Assembly (NCBI GenBank): GCA_934343915.1
Contig: CAKRIL010000010.1
Span: 12,833-76,832, forward strand
DNA: 64,000 nucleotides
Origin: an uncultured Lachnospiraceae bacterium
Lineage (GTDB): Bacteria; Bacillota; Clostridia; Lachnospirales; Lachnospiraceae
Direction of reading: 5' to 3'
In this document: positions 16,120-25,383 of the stretch, piece by piece
Layout of the letters: every line of letters starts with the position of its first letter
Position numbering within the stretch: the first letter of the stretch is position 1
Notes under the pieces: generated by a model
Told to the model about the DNA's origin: nothing
The model's input: only the letters and a program-made list of their open reading frames with translations
The model's database searches: none
Made by a program: the position numbers and the translations under genes

Positions 16120-18372
16120 TTAGTTTTTTGACTTCTTTACGCCCTTCTTAAGTACATACCACAGTGCGCCCGTGATACATACTGAAGAGTATCCGCCACA
16201 GATAATACCTACCATAAGAGGTGCAGCGAACTCACGGATTGCACTTACTCCGAGAATAAAGAGTACTACAACCATAACGAAGGTTGTGAGTGTCGTGTAC
16301 ACTGAGCGGCGCATTGTCTGTGAAATACTTGTGTTCACTATCTCTGCAAGGTCTGCCTTACCCATCTGACCAAGATTCTCTCTGATACGGTCAAAGATAA
16401 CGATTGTGGCATTAATTGAGTAACCTACGATTGTAAGCATACATGCAATGAATGTATTTCCAAGTGTGACTCTTGCAACAGCATAGAAGCCGGCAACAAC
16501 AAGTACGTCATGTAAAAGTGCAAGAACGGCACTTCCCGCAAAGCGGATATCCTTGAATCTGAACCAAATGTACAGGAGCATGCAGATTGTAGCTATGATT
16601 ACGGCAACAATAGCGTCTGCCTTCATCTCGCTGCTGACAGCACCGGAAATATTCTCCGTAAGGATTGAGCTCTGCTCAACACCGTACTTGGATGTGAATA
16701 ACCCCTCGAGTGCCTCTCTCTGCTCTATTGTAAGATTGTTGGTCTTAAATACTACATCATTGCCGCCCTGTACCTTCTGCTGCTGAACTGTGGAATCACC
16801 GATTGCAGCCACGATATCAGGAATGATTGTGCTCTCAATTTCAGCCTGTGAGTAATCCTGATTGAAGGTAACGGTTGTTGATGTACCACCCTTGAAATCA
16901 AGACCATAGTTGAACATTCCCTTGCCGCGTGCACCGTTAATTGACACAGTCGCAACACCGATAAGGATGAGCACTGCGGAAATACAGAAGAAAATATTCT
17001 TCTTTCCGATAAAGTTGAGTGTCTTTGTATTCTTTATAGTACCATAAAGCTGCTCATTCTTTGCACCGAAGTCATAGAATAACTTGAGAAGCAATCTTGT
17101 TACAACAAGTGCCGTGAACATTGATACGATAATACCTATTGCAAGTGTGTATGCAAAGCCCTTTACCGCACCTGAGCCCTTAAGTCCGAGAACGAATGCA
17201 GCAATAAGTGTTGTGATGTTGCCATCAAAAATTGCTGAGAATGCCTTGTTAAAACCAATCTTCATTGCAGACTGAACAGTCTTGCCTGTACCGAGCTCTT
17301 CCTTGATACGCTCGAATATAATTACGTTGGCATCGACCGCCATACCGATTGAAAGTATGATACCCGCGATACCCGGCAGTGTGAATGTAAGACCTGCCAC
17401 ATTGATGATTATGAGTACAAGCATTGTGTAAATGCAGAGTGCGATGCTCGCTGCAAGTCCCGGAATACGGTACACGATAATCATGAATAAAATGATAATT
17501 GCAAGACCGATTGTACCTGCTAAAAGGCTGGTACGTATTGCATCCTGGCCAAGCTTGGCTCCTACAACCTGAGAACGAACCTCCTCAAGCTTAACAGGGA
17601 GCGCACCGATTCTGATTGTTGATGCAATATTATCGGCTGTCTGATAATCAGACATACCGTTGATTACGGCATTACCGTCTGTGATATGAGCACTTACTCT
17701 AGGAACGCTGATGAACTCATTATCATAGTAGATACCGATTGTGTAGCCGTTCTCATATGCAACCTGCGTCGCATCTGCGAACTTCTGTGCTCCCTCATCA
17801 TAGAGGTTGAGCTCTACAACGAACTCTCTTCCGCCTGTGCTTGTCTGCTGTGAACCTGCCGAAGCATTCTTCACATCCGCACCTGTGAGAAGTATACAGC
17901 CGTCTGCCTCTAACTCCTCAATGGTCTTGTTGAGAGTGTACTTATACTCGATTGATTCGCCATCCGCTGCGAGTACAAGTGAACCTGAATAATTGTCTGT
18001 TCCGTCAGAGCCCTTCTGTGTGATGAAGTAGAGTTCGCCCGGCTTACCCATCTGTGAAAGTACCTCATTGGCATCTGTAACACCCGGAATCTCTATTGTG
18101 ATACGGTTAGAGCCCTCCTGATATACTTCCGCATCAGGAGTGTAGCCTTCTGCTCTCTTCTGAAGAATATATGTCGCATCCTTCAAATCCTGACTGTCCA
18201 CGCTATCGCCGACAGCTTCATAAGTGATGCTGACACCACCTGCAAGGTCAAGACCAAGCTTAATTCCGGACATGCTTCCGTCCTTTGAGCTGCCCCATCC
18301 GAAAACTACCGTATAAGCAAGAAAAGCAATTACGGCAATCCATGCGAGGGACTTTAAAATCTTCTTAACCAT
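16120..18372 (-). CDS. secDF: Protein translocase subunit SecDF (fused SecD-SecF)
   Basis: An RND-type membrane protein that uses the proton gradient to pull secreted proteins from the SecYEG channel. The 750 residues hold both halves. The SecD part carries GLDLAGGVSITYEA after the first membrane segment, the P1 region, and PGIAGIILSIGMAVDANVIIFERI. The SecF part begins near residue 455 with GLDFKGGTSTTVTF and ends with VGYSINATIVIFDRIRE. Fusion of SecD and SecF in one chain is usual in several Firmicute lineages. I choose the ATG at 18372, which puts the first membrane helix at the N-terminus; a longer form adds 19 Lys-rich residues. It is directly downstream of the SCIFF maturase. Confidence 0.95.
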   Translation of the reverse strand: MVKKILKSLAWIAVIAFLAYTVVFGWGSSKDGSMSGIKLGLDLAGGVSITYEAVGDSVDSQDLKDATYILQKRAEGYTPDAEVYQEGSNRITIEIPGVTDANEVLSQMGKPGELYFITQKGSDGTDNYSGSLVLAADGESIEYKYTLNKTIEELEADGCILLTGADVKNASAGSQQTSTGGREFVVELNLYDEGAQKFADATQVAYENGYTIGIYYDNEFISVPRVSAHITDGNAVINGMSDYQTADNIASTIRIGALPVKLEEVRSQVVGAKLGQDAIRTSLLAGTIGLAIIILFMIIVYRIPGLAASIALCIYTMLVLIIINVAGLTFTLPGIAGIILSIGMAVDANVIIFERIKEELGTGKTVQSAMKIGFNKAFSAIFDGNITTLIAAFVLGLKGSGAVKGFAYTLAIGIIVSMFTALVVTRLLLKLFYDFGAKNEQLYGTIKNTKTLNFIGKKNIFFCISAVLILIGVATVSINGARGKGMFNYGLDFKGGTSTTVTFNQDYSQAEIESTIIPDIVAAIGDSTVQQQKVQGGNDVVFKTNNLTIEQREALEGLFTSKYGVEQSSILTENISGAVSSEMKADAIVAVIIATICMLLYIWFRFKDIRFAGSAVLALLHDVLVVAGFYAVARVTLGNTFIACMLTIVGYSINATIVIFDRIRENLGQMGKADLAEIVNTSISQTMRRSVYTTLTTFVMVVVLFILGVSAIREFAAPLMVGIICGGYSSVCITGALWYVLKKGVKKSKN

Positions 18373-18500
18373 TTCCTTTTTTTCCTTTCGCTTATGCTTT
18401 TTTATAGGTAACTGCACAGCTCTGTTCATGCATATACGATATCTCGCAATCGGTTCGAGCCGTGCAGTCAGCTAATACTTAATTGTCCGGCAGTCTGAGC

Positions 18501-19871
18501 TTACTCCTCTTCCTGCTCGTCTGCAAGTGCAGCCTTAATCATTATTGCGCACTCAACACGCTTTCTCTCCATCTCACATCCGACCTCATAGCTGTCATTG
18601 ATGTTGCCATGGAAATTATAAGAGTTGGCAGCACAGCCTCCGCTGCAGAACAGCTTTGCGAAGCAGTCCTTGCACTTAGGCTTGGAATATACGTTGCACT
18701 GCTTGAATTCTTCACAGATATTCTTCCTTACGATACCGTCGTCCACATTGCCGAGTAAGAAATCCTCATTGCCTACGAACTGATGGCATGGGTAGAAATC
18801 TCCCCAAGGTGTAACGGCAAGATACTCAGTACCTGAACCGCAGCCTGAAAGTCTCTTATATACGCAAGGTCCGCCTGTAAGGTCTATCATGAAGTGGAAG
18901 AAATTGAAGCCTCTTCCCTCCTTCTCTCTCTTAATCATCTCAACAGCAAGCTTGTCGTACTCATCAAAAATCTGTGGAAGATCTTCCTCTCTGAGTGCAT
19001 ATGCATCCTCAGGAGAAGCCACAACAGGCTCTACGGATATCTGCTTGAAGCCCTGATCTGCAAGGCTTAACACATCATTGGAGAAGTCAAGATTGAAATG
19101 AGTGAATGTACCTCTCACATAATAATTAGTCTGATTACGGCTCTCCGCAACCTTCTTGAACTTCGGCATTATAAGGTCATAGCTTCCCTTTCCGTTGCGG
19201 AAAGGTCTCATTCTGTCATGAACCTCCTTACGTCCGTCGGTGCTTAATACGATATTGCCCATCTCCTTGTTGACGAAATCAAGAATCTCATCATTTAAGA
19301 GAACACCGTTCGTTGTAAGTGTGAATCTGAACTTCTTATTGTTAGCCTCTTCTATTGAACGGCCGTACTCAACAAGCTGCTTTACCACGTTCCAGTTCAT
19401 AAGAGGCTCACCGCCGAAGAAGTCAACCTCAAGGTTCCTTCTTGTTCCCGAATTGGCAACAAGGAAATCAAGAGCCTTCTTACCTACCTCAAAGCTCATA
19501 AGAGCTCTTCTTCCGTGATACTCGCCCTCCTCGGCGAAGCAGTACTGACATGCCAAATTGCAGTCATGTGCAATATGTAAACATAACGCCTTAACAACCG
19601 GCTGACGGTTCTTAAAGCTGTCTATGTAATTTTCATAAATATCTTCGGTGAAAAGAGAACCCGCATCCTTAAGTGCAGTGATCTCCTCATAGGCTTCCTT
19701 AATATCATCTGACGAATACTTGTCCCCAAGCTTCGCACTAATCTCGTCGAGACTCATGTTCTCGTACATAGGTATCATATCATAGACTATCTCATCAACA
19801 ACATGTACGGAGCCGCTGTTTACGTCCAACACAATATTATACCCATTATTCTTATACTGATGTACCATCAT
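18501..19871 (-). CDS. scfB: SCIFF peptide radical SAM maturase
   Basis: Radical SAM enzyme that forms Cys-to-carbon thioether crosslinks in the SCIFF ribosomal peptide. The 456 residues carry the radical SAM cluster motif CNLACQYC (C104, C108, C111), then the FFGGEPLMNW segment. A C-terminal SPASM domain supplies cysteines for auxiliary Fe-S clusters (CGSGTEYLAVTPWGDFYPC, then CKDCFAKLFCSGGCAANS, then a Cys in YEVGCEMER). The first roughly 90 residues form a peptide-recognition-like region. GGAAGG precedes two adjacent ATG codons. The gene follows the precursor peptide and precedes secDF. Confidence 0.96.
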   Translation of the reverse strand: MMVHQYKNNGYNIVLDVNSGSVHVVDEIVYDMIPMYENMSLDEISAKLGDKYSSDDIKEAYEEITALKDAGSLFTEDIYENYIDSFKNRQPVVKALCLHIAHDCNLACQYCFAEEGEYHGRRALMSFEVGKKALDFLVANSGTRRNLEVDFFGGEPLMNWNVVKQLVEYGRSIEEANNKKFRFTLTTNGVLLNDEILDFVNKEMGNIVLSTDGRKEVHDRMRPFRNGKGSYDLIMPKFKKVAESRNQTNYYVRGTFTHFNLDFSNDVLSLADQGFKQISVEPVVASPEDAYALREEDLPQIFDEYDKLAVEMIKREKEGRGFNFFHFMIDLTGGPCVYKRLSGCGSGTEYLAVTPWGDFYPCHQFVGNEDFLLGNVDDGIVRKNICEEFKQCNVYSKPKCKDCFAKLFCSGGCAANSYNFHGNINDSYEVGCEMERKRVECAIMIKAALADEQEEE

Positions 19872-19917
19872 AATTCCTTCCTAAACTTAAACTCTAACTC
19901 TACCTTAACCGCAATAG

Positions 19918-19949
19918 ACCGGATAGCCGTCCTCAGACAGCCGTCCGGT
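19918..19949 (-). other. Hairpin in the scfA-scfB gap
   Basis: On the minus strand ACCGGA and TCCGGT bracket a second pairing, GCTGTC with GACGGC (one G-U), giving an almost continuous 32-nt hairpin without a T-run. It may protect the small scfA message or set the ratio of peptide to maturase. Confidence 0.45.
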
Positions 19950-20012
19950 TCACACGGGGCAATACAGGTTATGCAGATTATCAATCCGATTACTGCTTAA
20001 ATGTATGCCTGA

Positions 20013-20153
20013 TTATTTGTTCTCACAGCTCTGGTTGCCGACTGTGCAGGATGTCTTACATGCAGACTGGCAGGATGTCTGGCACTCGCCGCAGCCGCCC
20101 TTCTTCATGGACTCCTTAAGATTTCTTGTGTTAATTGTCTTAACGTGCTTCAT
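20013..20153 (-). CDS. scfA: SCIFF ribosomal peptide precursor (six cysteines in forty-five residues)
   Basis: A 46-residue peptide, M-K-H-V-K-T-I-N-T at the start, with cysteines at residues 21, 24, 28, 32, 36 and 43 after a charged leader of about 18 residues. It begins at ATG 20153 after AAGGAGGTG and ends at TAA 20013-20015. The six-cysteine core and its place right before the maturase gene identify it as the SCIFF precursor, found almost universally in Clostridia. Its final function is not established. The gene is too short for ordinary ORF cut-offs. It has its own promoter. Confidence 0.96.
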   Translation of the reverse strand: MKHVKTINTRNLKESMKKGGCGECQTSCQSACKTSCTVGNQSCENK

Positions 20154-20187
20154 GAAAAACACCTCCTTATTAAAATAAGCTCCATAG

Positions 20188-20216
20188 ATTATATCACATA
20201 CTTTTTATTTTTGAAA
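20188..20216 (-). promoter_or_regulatory. Promoter of scfA-scfB
   Basis: TATAAT (20193-20188) on the minus strand with TTTCAA (20216-20211) 17 bp upstream; the -35 is weak. The start codon follows 35 bp downstream behind a strong AAGGAGG. Confidence 0.5.
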
Positions 20217-20231
20217 GCTTTTTTTATAATT

Positions 20232-20265
20232 CGTCATTTGACCGTCATTTGACGTTCATATTGAC
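20232..20265. repeat. Three 11-12-bp tandem repeats upstream of the scfA promoter
   Basis: CGTCATTTGAC is repeated exactly twice (20232-20242, 20243-20253), followed by a degenerate copy GTTCATATTGAC (20254-20265). They lie between the stop codon of the upstream membrane-protein gene and the scfA promoter, with about one repeat per helical turn. They could be regulator sites. Confidence 0.5.
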
Positions 20266-21246
20266 CTATCTGTAATAGTTTCCCCAGTTGTCAATAATTT
20301 CCTTAGCCTCATTCATTCCGAGTCCGGTGATATCACGGAATTCCCTTATGGCTGTAATTTCATCACCGGCTGCAACATATCCGTTGATTCTGTCCGCATC
20401 AGCCTTAGGAATTCTGTTGCCTGCTATAAGCACACTGTCAACACCGTTAGCATAGGATGTCGTGTCAGTCTGAGCTGTTCCTGCCTGAACTGTCCCGGCA
20501 TTGCTGCCTGGGTTATCTGCGGAAGCTGCTGCATAGCCGTTATTGAAGGCTGCCTGCTCGGCTGCTTCCTTCTTTTTCTTGTTTGACTTTCTGGCAAAGT
20601 GAATAACAATAACCAGCACGCCAAGTAAAATAACACCCATTGATGCATATACCATAATGCTTGTAGTCTTGAGATCCTTTAACTCGAGGCAGATTGGAAG
20701 CAGGTACTGCTCGAAATCATCTCTGTCTGTTGAATCGAACCATTCCATATCCTCAAACCACTCTACCATGTACTCGTAGCCCTCATCATCGAGCTTCTGA
20801 ATATTTCCCTCTGCTGCGAATTCAACATCTGTAAAGTAATCAGCATCGCCCAAAAGAACATCCCATGTATCGTCCGCTATTCTGTCGAACGCCTTTTTAT
20901 CATCAGAGCTTACCTTAACTGACATAAAGTAGGTATCGTCGCCATCCTCGTTGAATACAGGAATAATGTAGTAATAGTGGTATGTACGTCCCGTAACGTT
21001 TCCTGTCTTGGAATTTTTGGTTGTAGTCTCAAGTGTTCCGTATGTATCAAGTACAGCATATATACTTGTTTTGATTCCATCACCAATCTTGATATCCTTG
21101 GCATCTACATCATAGATGTCATAAGCTCCCGTAAAGGCTGACTTGATGTTCTCCCTGCCCGATACAAGCATCATTATACCGAACACAATAAGGACAAATG
21201 CAACAGAAAGCCATGTTCCCTGATTTTTGGATTTTACTTTTTTCAT
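20266..21246 (-). CDS. Membrane protein with C-terminal L7/L12-like module, function unknown
   Basis: A 326-residue protein I do not recognise by name. A membrane segment lies at about residues 12-32. An extracytoplasmic or luminal domain of about 160 residues follows, rich in Asp and Tyr (YHYYYIIPVFNEDGDDTYFMSV). A second membrane segment spans about 196-218, then a Lys cluster and a low-complexity Ala/Gly/Thr linker. The last 40 residues (VAAGDEITAIREFRDITGL, then GMNEAKEIIDNW) resemble the ribosomal protein L7/L12 C-terminal domain, which recruits partners on the ribosome. GAGAGG precedes the ATG. It lies between the TldE and SCIFF genes. Confidence 0.75.
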   Translation of the reverse strand: MKKVKSKNQGTWLSVAFVLIVFGIMMLVSGRENIKSAFTGAYDIYDVDAKDIKIGDGIKTSIYAVLDTYGTLETTTKNSKTGNVTGRTYHYYYIIPVFNEDGDDTYFMSVKVSSDDKKAFDRIADDTWDVLLGDADYFTDVEFAAEGNIQKLDDEGYEYMVEWFEDMEWFDSTDRDDFEQYLLPICLELKDLKTTSIMVYASMGVILLGVLVIVIHFARKSNKKKKEAAEQAAFNNGYAAASADNPGSNAGTVQAGTAQTDTTSYANGVDSVLIAGNRIPKADADRINGYVAAGDEITAIREFRDITGLGMNEAKEIIDNWGNYYR

Positions 21247-21285
21247 TTTTTTCCTCTCCCATATCTAATTATTTGTGTGATAAAT

Positions 21286-22554
21286 CTATTCTCCCGAAAC
21301 AGGTATATCCCTAAGCAGTACCGCATAAGGGCCTGAGTACGAGCTGCTTTCATAATGCTCGGTTGAAAATTCCATGCTGCCCTGAGCATCTATAAGGCTT
21401 CCGTTCACGGAGCCTCCTGTCACAAGACTTACGCTGCCGTTATCATAGAGGTAAGCAAGTCTTATCTCACCTGCGAAGTGTCCTGTCATTGAGTCCATAT
21501 TAAAGTCTGAGAAGCTCACAACATGAAGCACGCGTCCGGACTTAAGCTCTTCAAGACTCTTGGTTCCGTTGTCTGCCACAAGCTTGCTGTATTCGCCTGT
21601 CGGAGCCGCCTTAAGATACTGCGATACTCTTAAGCCGCCGTGAATATTCTTAAGCACGCCGTCCTTTATAAGCTCACAGTCCTTCATTCTTATTCCGTCA
21701 TTATTGTACGGAGCTGATGAGTGAAGTGTAATGTTGAGCTTTTCACCCTCAACCGCATCACCCTGAACCTTCATGCCAATCTCATAGGTTGAATACTTAG
21801 GATAAATATAAGCAGCATCAGCTCTTCTTGAATAAAATGAGAGAACCTCCCTCACGCTGTCCTCAGACAGAAGCACATCATATCTTCCCGCTGCCGGAGC
21901 CTTGGATGCTCTTGCCCTGTCTACAACAGTATTAAGCTTATTGGAGACAAGCTTCTTAAGGCTGTCCTTGTCAAGCTCGTCATATGAGAAATCCTGATAC
22001 AGCTCAACATCCTCCGGTTCGAGACACTGTACAACGAACTCTCCCTTTACGGAATAGCTCTCATACCCGCAGTCAACTCCTGCACTGTTGATTATATTCA
22101 CCGTCTTCTTTTCAACAAAAAGCTCTGCTGAATTGACGAAGCTGTCTTCTCTGTTATCAGCCTCAAATAAAGCCTCAGCCATACGTCCTGCTGCCTCAGC
22201 AAGTGTAAGCTGTGCAAGGCTTCCCTCTGCCTTAACAGGCTCTTCCTTCGTACCTGACACAATGGAATAAAAAGGATTCATGGCAAAGCCCGCTGCATAG
22301 TAAGCATCGTTCAATGTCTTTTTTACCTCCTCCTCATCCATCCCCTGATGTATCATACATGAAGCCGCGCCTCTTTTTTGTCCGTCAGGGCTGTCATTAT
22401 ATACCGTGACATTCCACTCATCGAGTGCTTCCGTTCTTGTCATATCGAGCGTCTGCTTTATAAAGAACATTTCCTTACAGTTCTTCTCACACTCCGTAAT
22501 CAGATAATTCTCTATCCCTAGGGAATTAAGTGCATTTACAATTATATCTCTCAT
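21286..22554 (-). CDS. TldE/PmbA-type metalloprotease partner subunit
   Basis: A 422-residue member of the TldD/PmbA (U62) family. It lacks the HExxxH zinc motif, as expected for the non-catalytic TldE/PmbA half of the heterodimeric protease. The C-terminal part has the family pattern (GEIRLAYLYDNGSVSLVTGGSVNGSLIDA). I prefer the ATG at 22554 because GGAG stands six bases before it; an ATG four codons earlier lies closer to the TldD stop. It directly follows the TldD gene, consistent with a coupled pair. In enterobacteria TldD/E trims modified peptides such as microcin B17 and degrades unfolded peptides. Confidence 0.88.
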   Translation of the reverse strand: MRDIIVNALNSLGIENYLITECEKNCKEMFFIKQTLDMTRTEALDEWNVTVYNDSPDGQKRGAASCMIHQGMDEEEVKKTLNDAYYAAGFAMNPFYSIVSGTKEEPVKAEGSLAQLTLAEAAGRMAEALFEADNREDSFVNSAELFVEKKTVNIINSAGVDCGYESYSVKGEFVVQCLEPEDVELYQDFSYDELDKDSLKKLVSNKLNTVVDRARASKAPAAGRYDVLLSEDSVREVLSFYSRRADAAYIYPKYSTYEIGMKVQGDAVEGEKLNITLHSSAPYNNDGIRMKDCELIKDGVLKNIHGGLRVSQYLKAAPTGEYSKLVADNGTKSLEELKSGRVLHVVSFSDFNMDSMTGHFAGEIRLAYLYDNGSVSLVTGGSVNGSLIDAQGSMEFSTEHYESSSYSGPYAVLLRDIPVSGE

Positions 22555-22568
22555 GCCGTTCTCCATTT

Positions 22569-24008
22569 CTATCCCAATCTGATTTTTGCCTTAATATAAG
22601 GGCCGCCATCCGATACCTTGACGAATTCCTTGTAGCCCTTGCCGCAGAAGCCGCTTCCGCGAAGTTCGAAGTTATCCGACACCATCGTAATGGACTTTAA
22701 CAAATCAGGAACATATCCGGTAAGCACTATCGGTGAATATACCTTGCCGGTGAGTCTGCCATCCTTGATTTCCCTTGCCATATTCACAAGGCACTGTATT
22801 CCCCAGTTCTTAGGATCCTCCATTCCGCTTGTTGCATTCTCAAGCAGGAAACCGTTCGAAATTGAAGCAATCATATCCTCAAGCTTGTCATGACCTGCCT
22901 CAAAATAAGTGTTGGTCATTCTGGTATATGCCTTCCTGCGATAGCTCTCTCTTCTTGAATTGCCCGTAGGCTCAGTTCCGAGCCTCATCGCAGCCATCGT
23001 ATCTGAGATACCCTGCTTTAAAACACCGTTCTCTATCACAAGGGTATCCTTTGCCGGAACCCCGTCATCATCAAAGAAGCAGCTTGCGACCTCGTCCCCG
23101 ACAGCCGCACCATCATGCATATTTACAAGCGGTGACGCAACATACTCACCTACATACTTTTCAGCAAGTGCTCTCTTCTTGGCGAACATATCCATCTCAA
23201 CGCCATGGCCGAATGCCTCATGTACGATCATTCCCGTAACCTCGGGTGTGCATATGCAGTCATACTCACCCGGAACAATAGGCTCACTGTCAAGGAGTGC
23301 AACCGTCATCTCTACCGAATGCGGTATGGCAGCCTCAAGTTCATCAAGCACCTCCGCGCCTCCGAGATTTGATGCACTTGTAAAGTAGCTCTTAACCTCA
23401 TTGCCCTTCCTTGCTATGAACGACATGGCACAGTCAGTCCACATAACATTCTGCTCCATATCCTTATTAGCCGACAAAAAGAGCTTGGAATACTTCTGAC
23501 AGCTCATTCTTGCACTGCAGTCAAGTATTCTCTCATCAGTCTTAAGGCCCTTCTGTCTCAAATCCGTGAGCTTGTCGATAACCTTCTGTGCTCCCATTGT
23601 GAACGGATTAACCTCATATTCCGTATTCTTAATGAACTGTGCAGGCTCATCCTTAAGCATTAGAAGCTTTGTCTTCTCAATCTTATCGGGCACGGCATTC
23701 TTAAGTGCCTCTATCTCACCTATTATCTTCTCAGCCTGTGTCTCAATATCCGCCTCAAGCTTATTAAACGAATACTCAGCGTACTCACCCTGTGAATATG
23801 CCTTAATAACATATCCTCTGTTGCAAAGCATTCCAAAATCTCCGGTGTTGATACCGGATGCAGTTACGGAATATATCTTTGCCTCGGAATCCACCGCAAG
23901 TATGGATGCATACTCATACTTCTTAAGTAAAATTCCAAGCAGCTTCTTAAGTTCAGGCTTAGCCTTTCCCAAAAAAGCACTGCTTTCAACCGTTCTCTTA
24001 TCTGCCAT
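22569..24008 (-). CDS. tldD: TldD-type metalloprotease catalytic subunit
   Basis: A 479-residue zinc protease of the U62 family. The zinc motif HEAFGH is at residues 263-268 in GMIVHEAFGHGVEMD. The late FELRGSGFCGKG segment supplies the conserved cysteine of TldD proteins, the third zinc ligand in known structures. With the neighbouring TldE-like subunit it should form a heterodimer that admits only unfolded peptides into its cavity. It starts at ATG 24008. It is the first gene of a run that ends next to the SCIFF peptide and maturase. Confidence 0.92.
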   Translation of the reverse strand: MADKRTVESSAFLGKAKPELKKLLGILLKKYEYASILAVDSEAKIYSVTASGINTGDFGMLCNRGYVIKAYSQGEYAEYSFNKLEADIETQAEKIIGEIEALKNAVPDKIEKTKLLMLKDEPAQFIKNTEYEVNPFTMGAQKVIDKLTDLRQKGLKTDERILDCSARMSCQKYSKLFLSANKDMEQNVMWTDCAMSFIARKGNEVKSYFTSASNLGGAEVLDELEAAIPHSVEMTVALLDSEPIVPGEYDCICTPEVTGMIVHEAFGHGVEMDMFAKKRALAEKYVGEYVASPLVNMHDGAAVGDEVASCFFDDDGVPAKDTLVIENGVLKQGISDTMAAMRLGTEPTGNSRRESYRRKAYTRMTNTYFEAGHDKLEDMIASISNGFLLENATSGMEDPKNWGIQCLVNMAREIKDGRLTGKVYSPIVLTGYVPDLLKSITMVSDNFELRGSGFCGKGYKEFVKVSDGGPYIKAKIRLG

Positions 24009-24066
24009 CTTGTATTATCCTTTCCAAAACCGCCGCCAGTACTTTGGCAGTCAATTATAACTACTT

Positions 24067-24100
24067 AAAAATGGCAGCACGGCAAATCGCCGGGCTGCCA
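24067..24100 (-). terminator. Intrinsic terminator after natB-like gene
   Basis: On the minus strand TGGCAGCCCGGC pairs with GCCGTGCTGCCA around a 5-nt loop, followed by five T. It separates the ABC exporter from the TldD/TldE genes. Confidence 0.85.
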
Positions 24101-24162
24101 CAAATATATTACTTCACATTACTATATTTGTCCAGTAGTTCTCTTTTCCTATAATATATTAT

Positions 24163-25383
24163 TTATGCATTGAACATAACCTTCTCGCTGTTGAATGCCT
24201 TGGTCATCACTGCAACCATAATAACCGCATATGCATATGTGCTTATCGTGGTGGCAAGGAAGTTCGTCATGGTAATCTCTCTTGTGAGAATGTCCTTGAA
24301 TGCCATTGAGCTTCCGTATACCGGAATAAGATACTTATAGAACACGCCGTCGGCAGACGTATACATGGTAATCATTCCTGCCACAAGCACAAGAATATAT
24401 ACAGGTGAAATGTATGATGATGCTTCCTTGACATTCTTTGCAAACACTGCAACCAAGCATATAATTGATACATATAACAGTACTACGCCAATCATAAGTA
24501 CAATCATCTGTGCAATCTGCACACCCGTGAAATTGATTGACAATCCTTCAAGTGCCTCACCTCCGCCGACTGTTCTTATAAGCACCGGAAGTGCCGCAAG
24601 CATCGCGATAATATATACCGCAGCTGACATTACTGCCAGTATGGACAGTGAAAATACCTTGCCGAGAACTATCTGTTCACGCTTCACAGGTGAAAGCAGC
24701 ATCGTCGCAAGAGTTCCTCTCTCCTTCTCACCTGCAATCATATCGACACCAAGCCCCATCGCCCCGGCAAATATAAGCATTGTTATAAAGTAAGGCAGCA
24801 TCGTTCCAAGCATCTTTCCGACAGCCTTATCCTCGTCCTGAAGTTCAACATCACTTACCGAAAACATTTCAACGGCTGCATAATTGCCGAATCTGCTGCC
24901 AAGAAGCAGCTGCTTGTAGGCATCAAGATATGTCATATATATTTCTCTTGCCTCATTGGAATAATCCTCGGACGGATTATACGATAATTCAATGTCGGGA
25001 GTGCTTATGCTGTCAATATCATTCATTCCCACAGTGACCTGCTCATCAAACCCATCCGGGAACGTCATAATAAGATCCGTTGAGGCATTATAGAGTCCTG
25101 ACTCCGCCTCAGAAATCTTATCCATGTCAGTGCTCTCTAATACCGTATATCCCGATAATCCTGCCGACTGTGCGAACATCCTGAAGCTGTCAGGCTCATT
25201 AACTACATACACAACAGGCTCATGTGCCTGAACATCATCAATCTGCCCCTTGATAAGCATTCCCATAAGTGAAAAAATACCGACAACAAGGATAACAGGC
25301 AGCACAAACAATGACATAATCATCTTCTTATCCTTGAATACTCTTCTGAGCTCCTTAGATACAATTGCTTTTATACCGTACAT
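24163..25383 (-). CDS. ABC-2 type permease, NatB-like
   Basis: A 406-residue membrane subunit of an ABC exporter. It has one N-terminal membrane segment (MIMSLFVLPVILVVGIFSLMG), a large extracytoplasmic domain (about 45-185) and then five or six segments. The ABC-2 hallmark EKERGTLATMLLSPVKREQIVLGK is present. This layout matches NatB of the Bacillus Na+ exporter NatAB, though other substrates such as antimicrobial peptides are possible. It starts directly at the base after the ATPase stop codon (TAA-ATG), so the two subunits are translationally coupled. Confidence 0.88.
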   Translation of the reverse strand: MYGIKAIVSKELRRVFKDKKMIMSLFVLPVILVVGIFSLMGMLIKGQIDDVQAHEPVVYVVNEPDSFRMFAQSAGLSGYTVLESTDMDKISEAESGLYNASTDLIMTFPDGFDEQVTVGMNDIDSISTPDIELSYNPSEDYSNEAREIYMTYLDAYKQLLLGSRFGNYAAVEMFSVSDVELQDEDKAVGKMLGTMLPYFITMLIFAGAMGLGVDMIAGEKERGTLATMLLSPVKREQIVLGKVFSLSILAVMSAAVYIIAMLAALPVLIRTVGGGEALEGLSINFTGVQIAQMIVLMIGVVLLYVSIICLVAVFAKNVKEASSYISPVYILVLVAGMITMYTSADGVFYKYLIPVYGSSMAFKDILTREITMTNFLATTISTYAYAVIMVAVMTKAFNSEKVMFNA

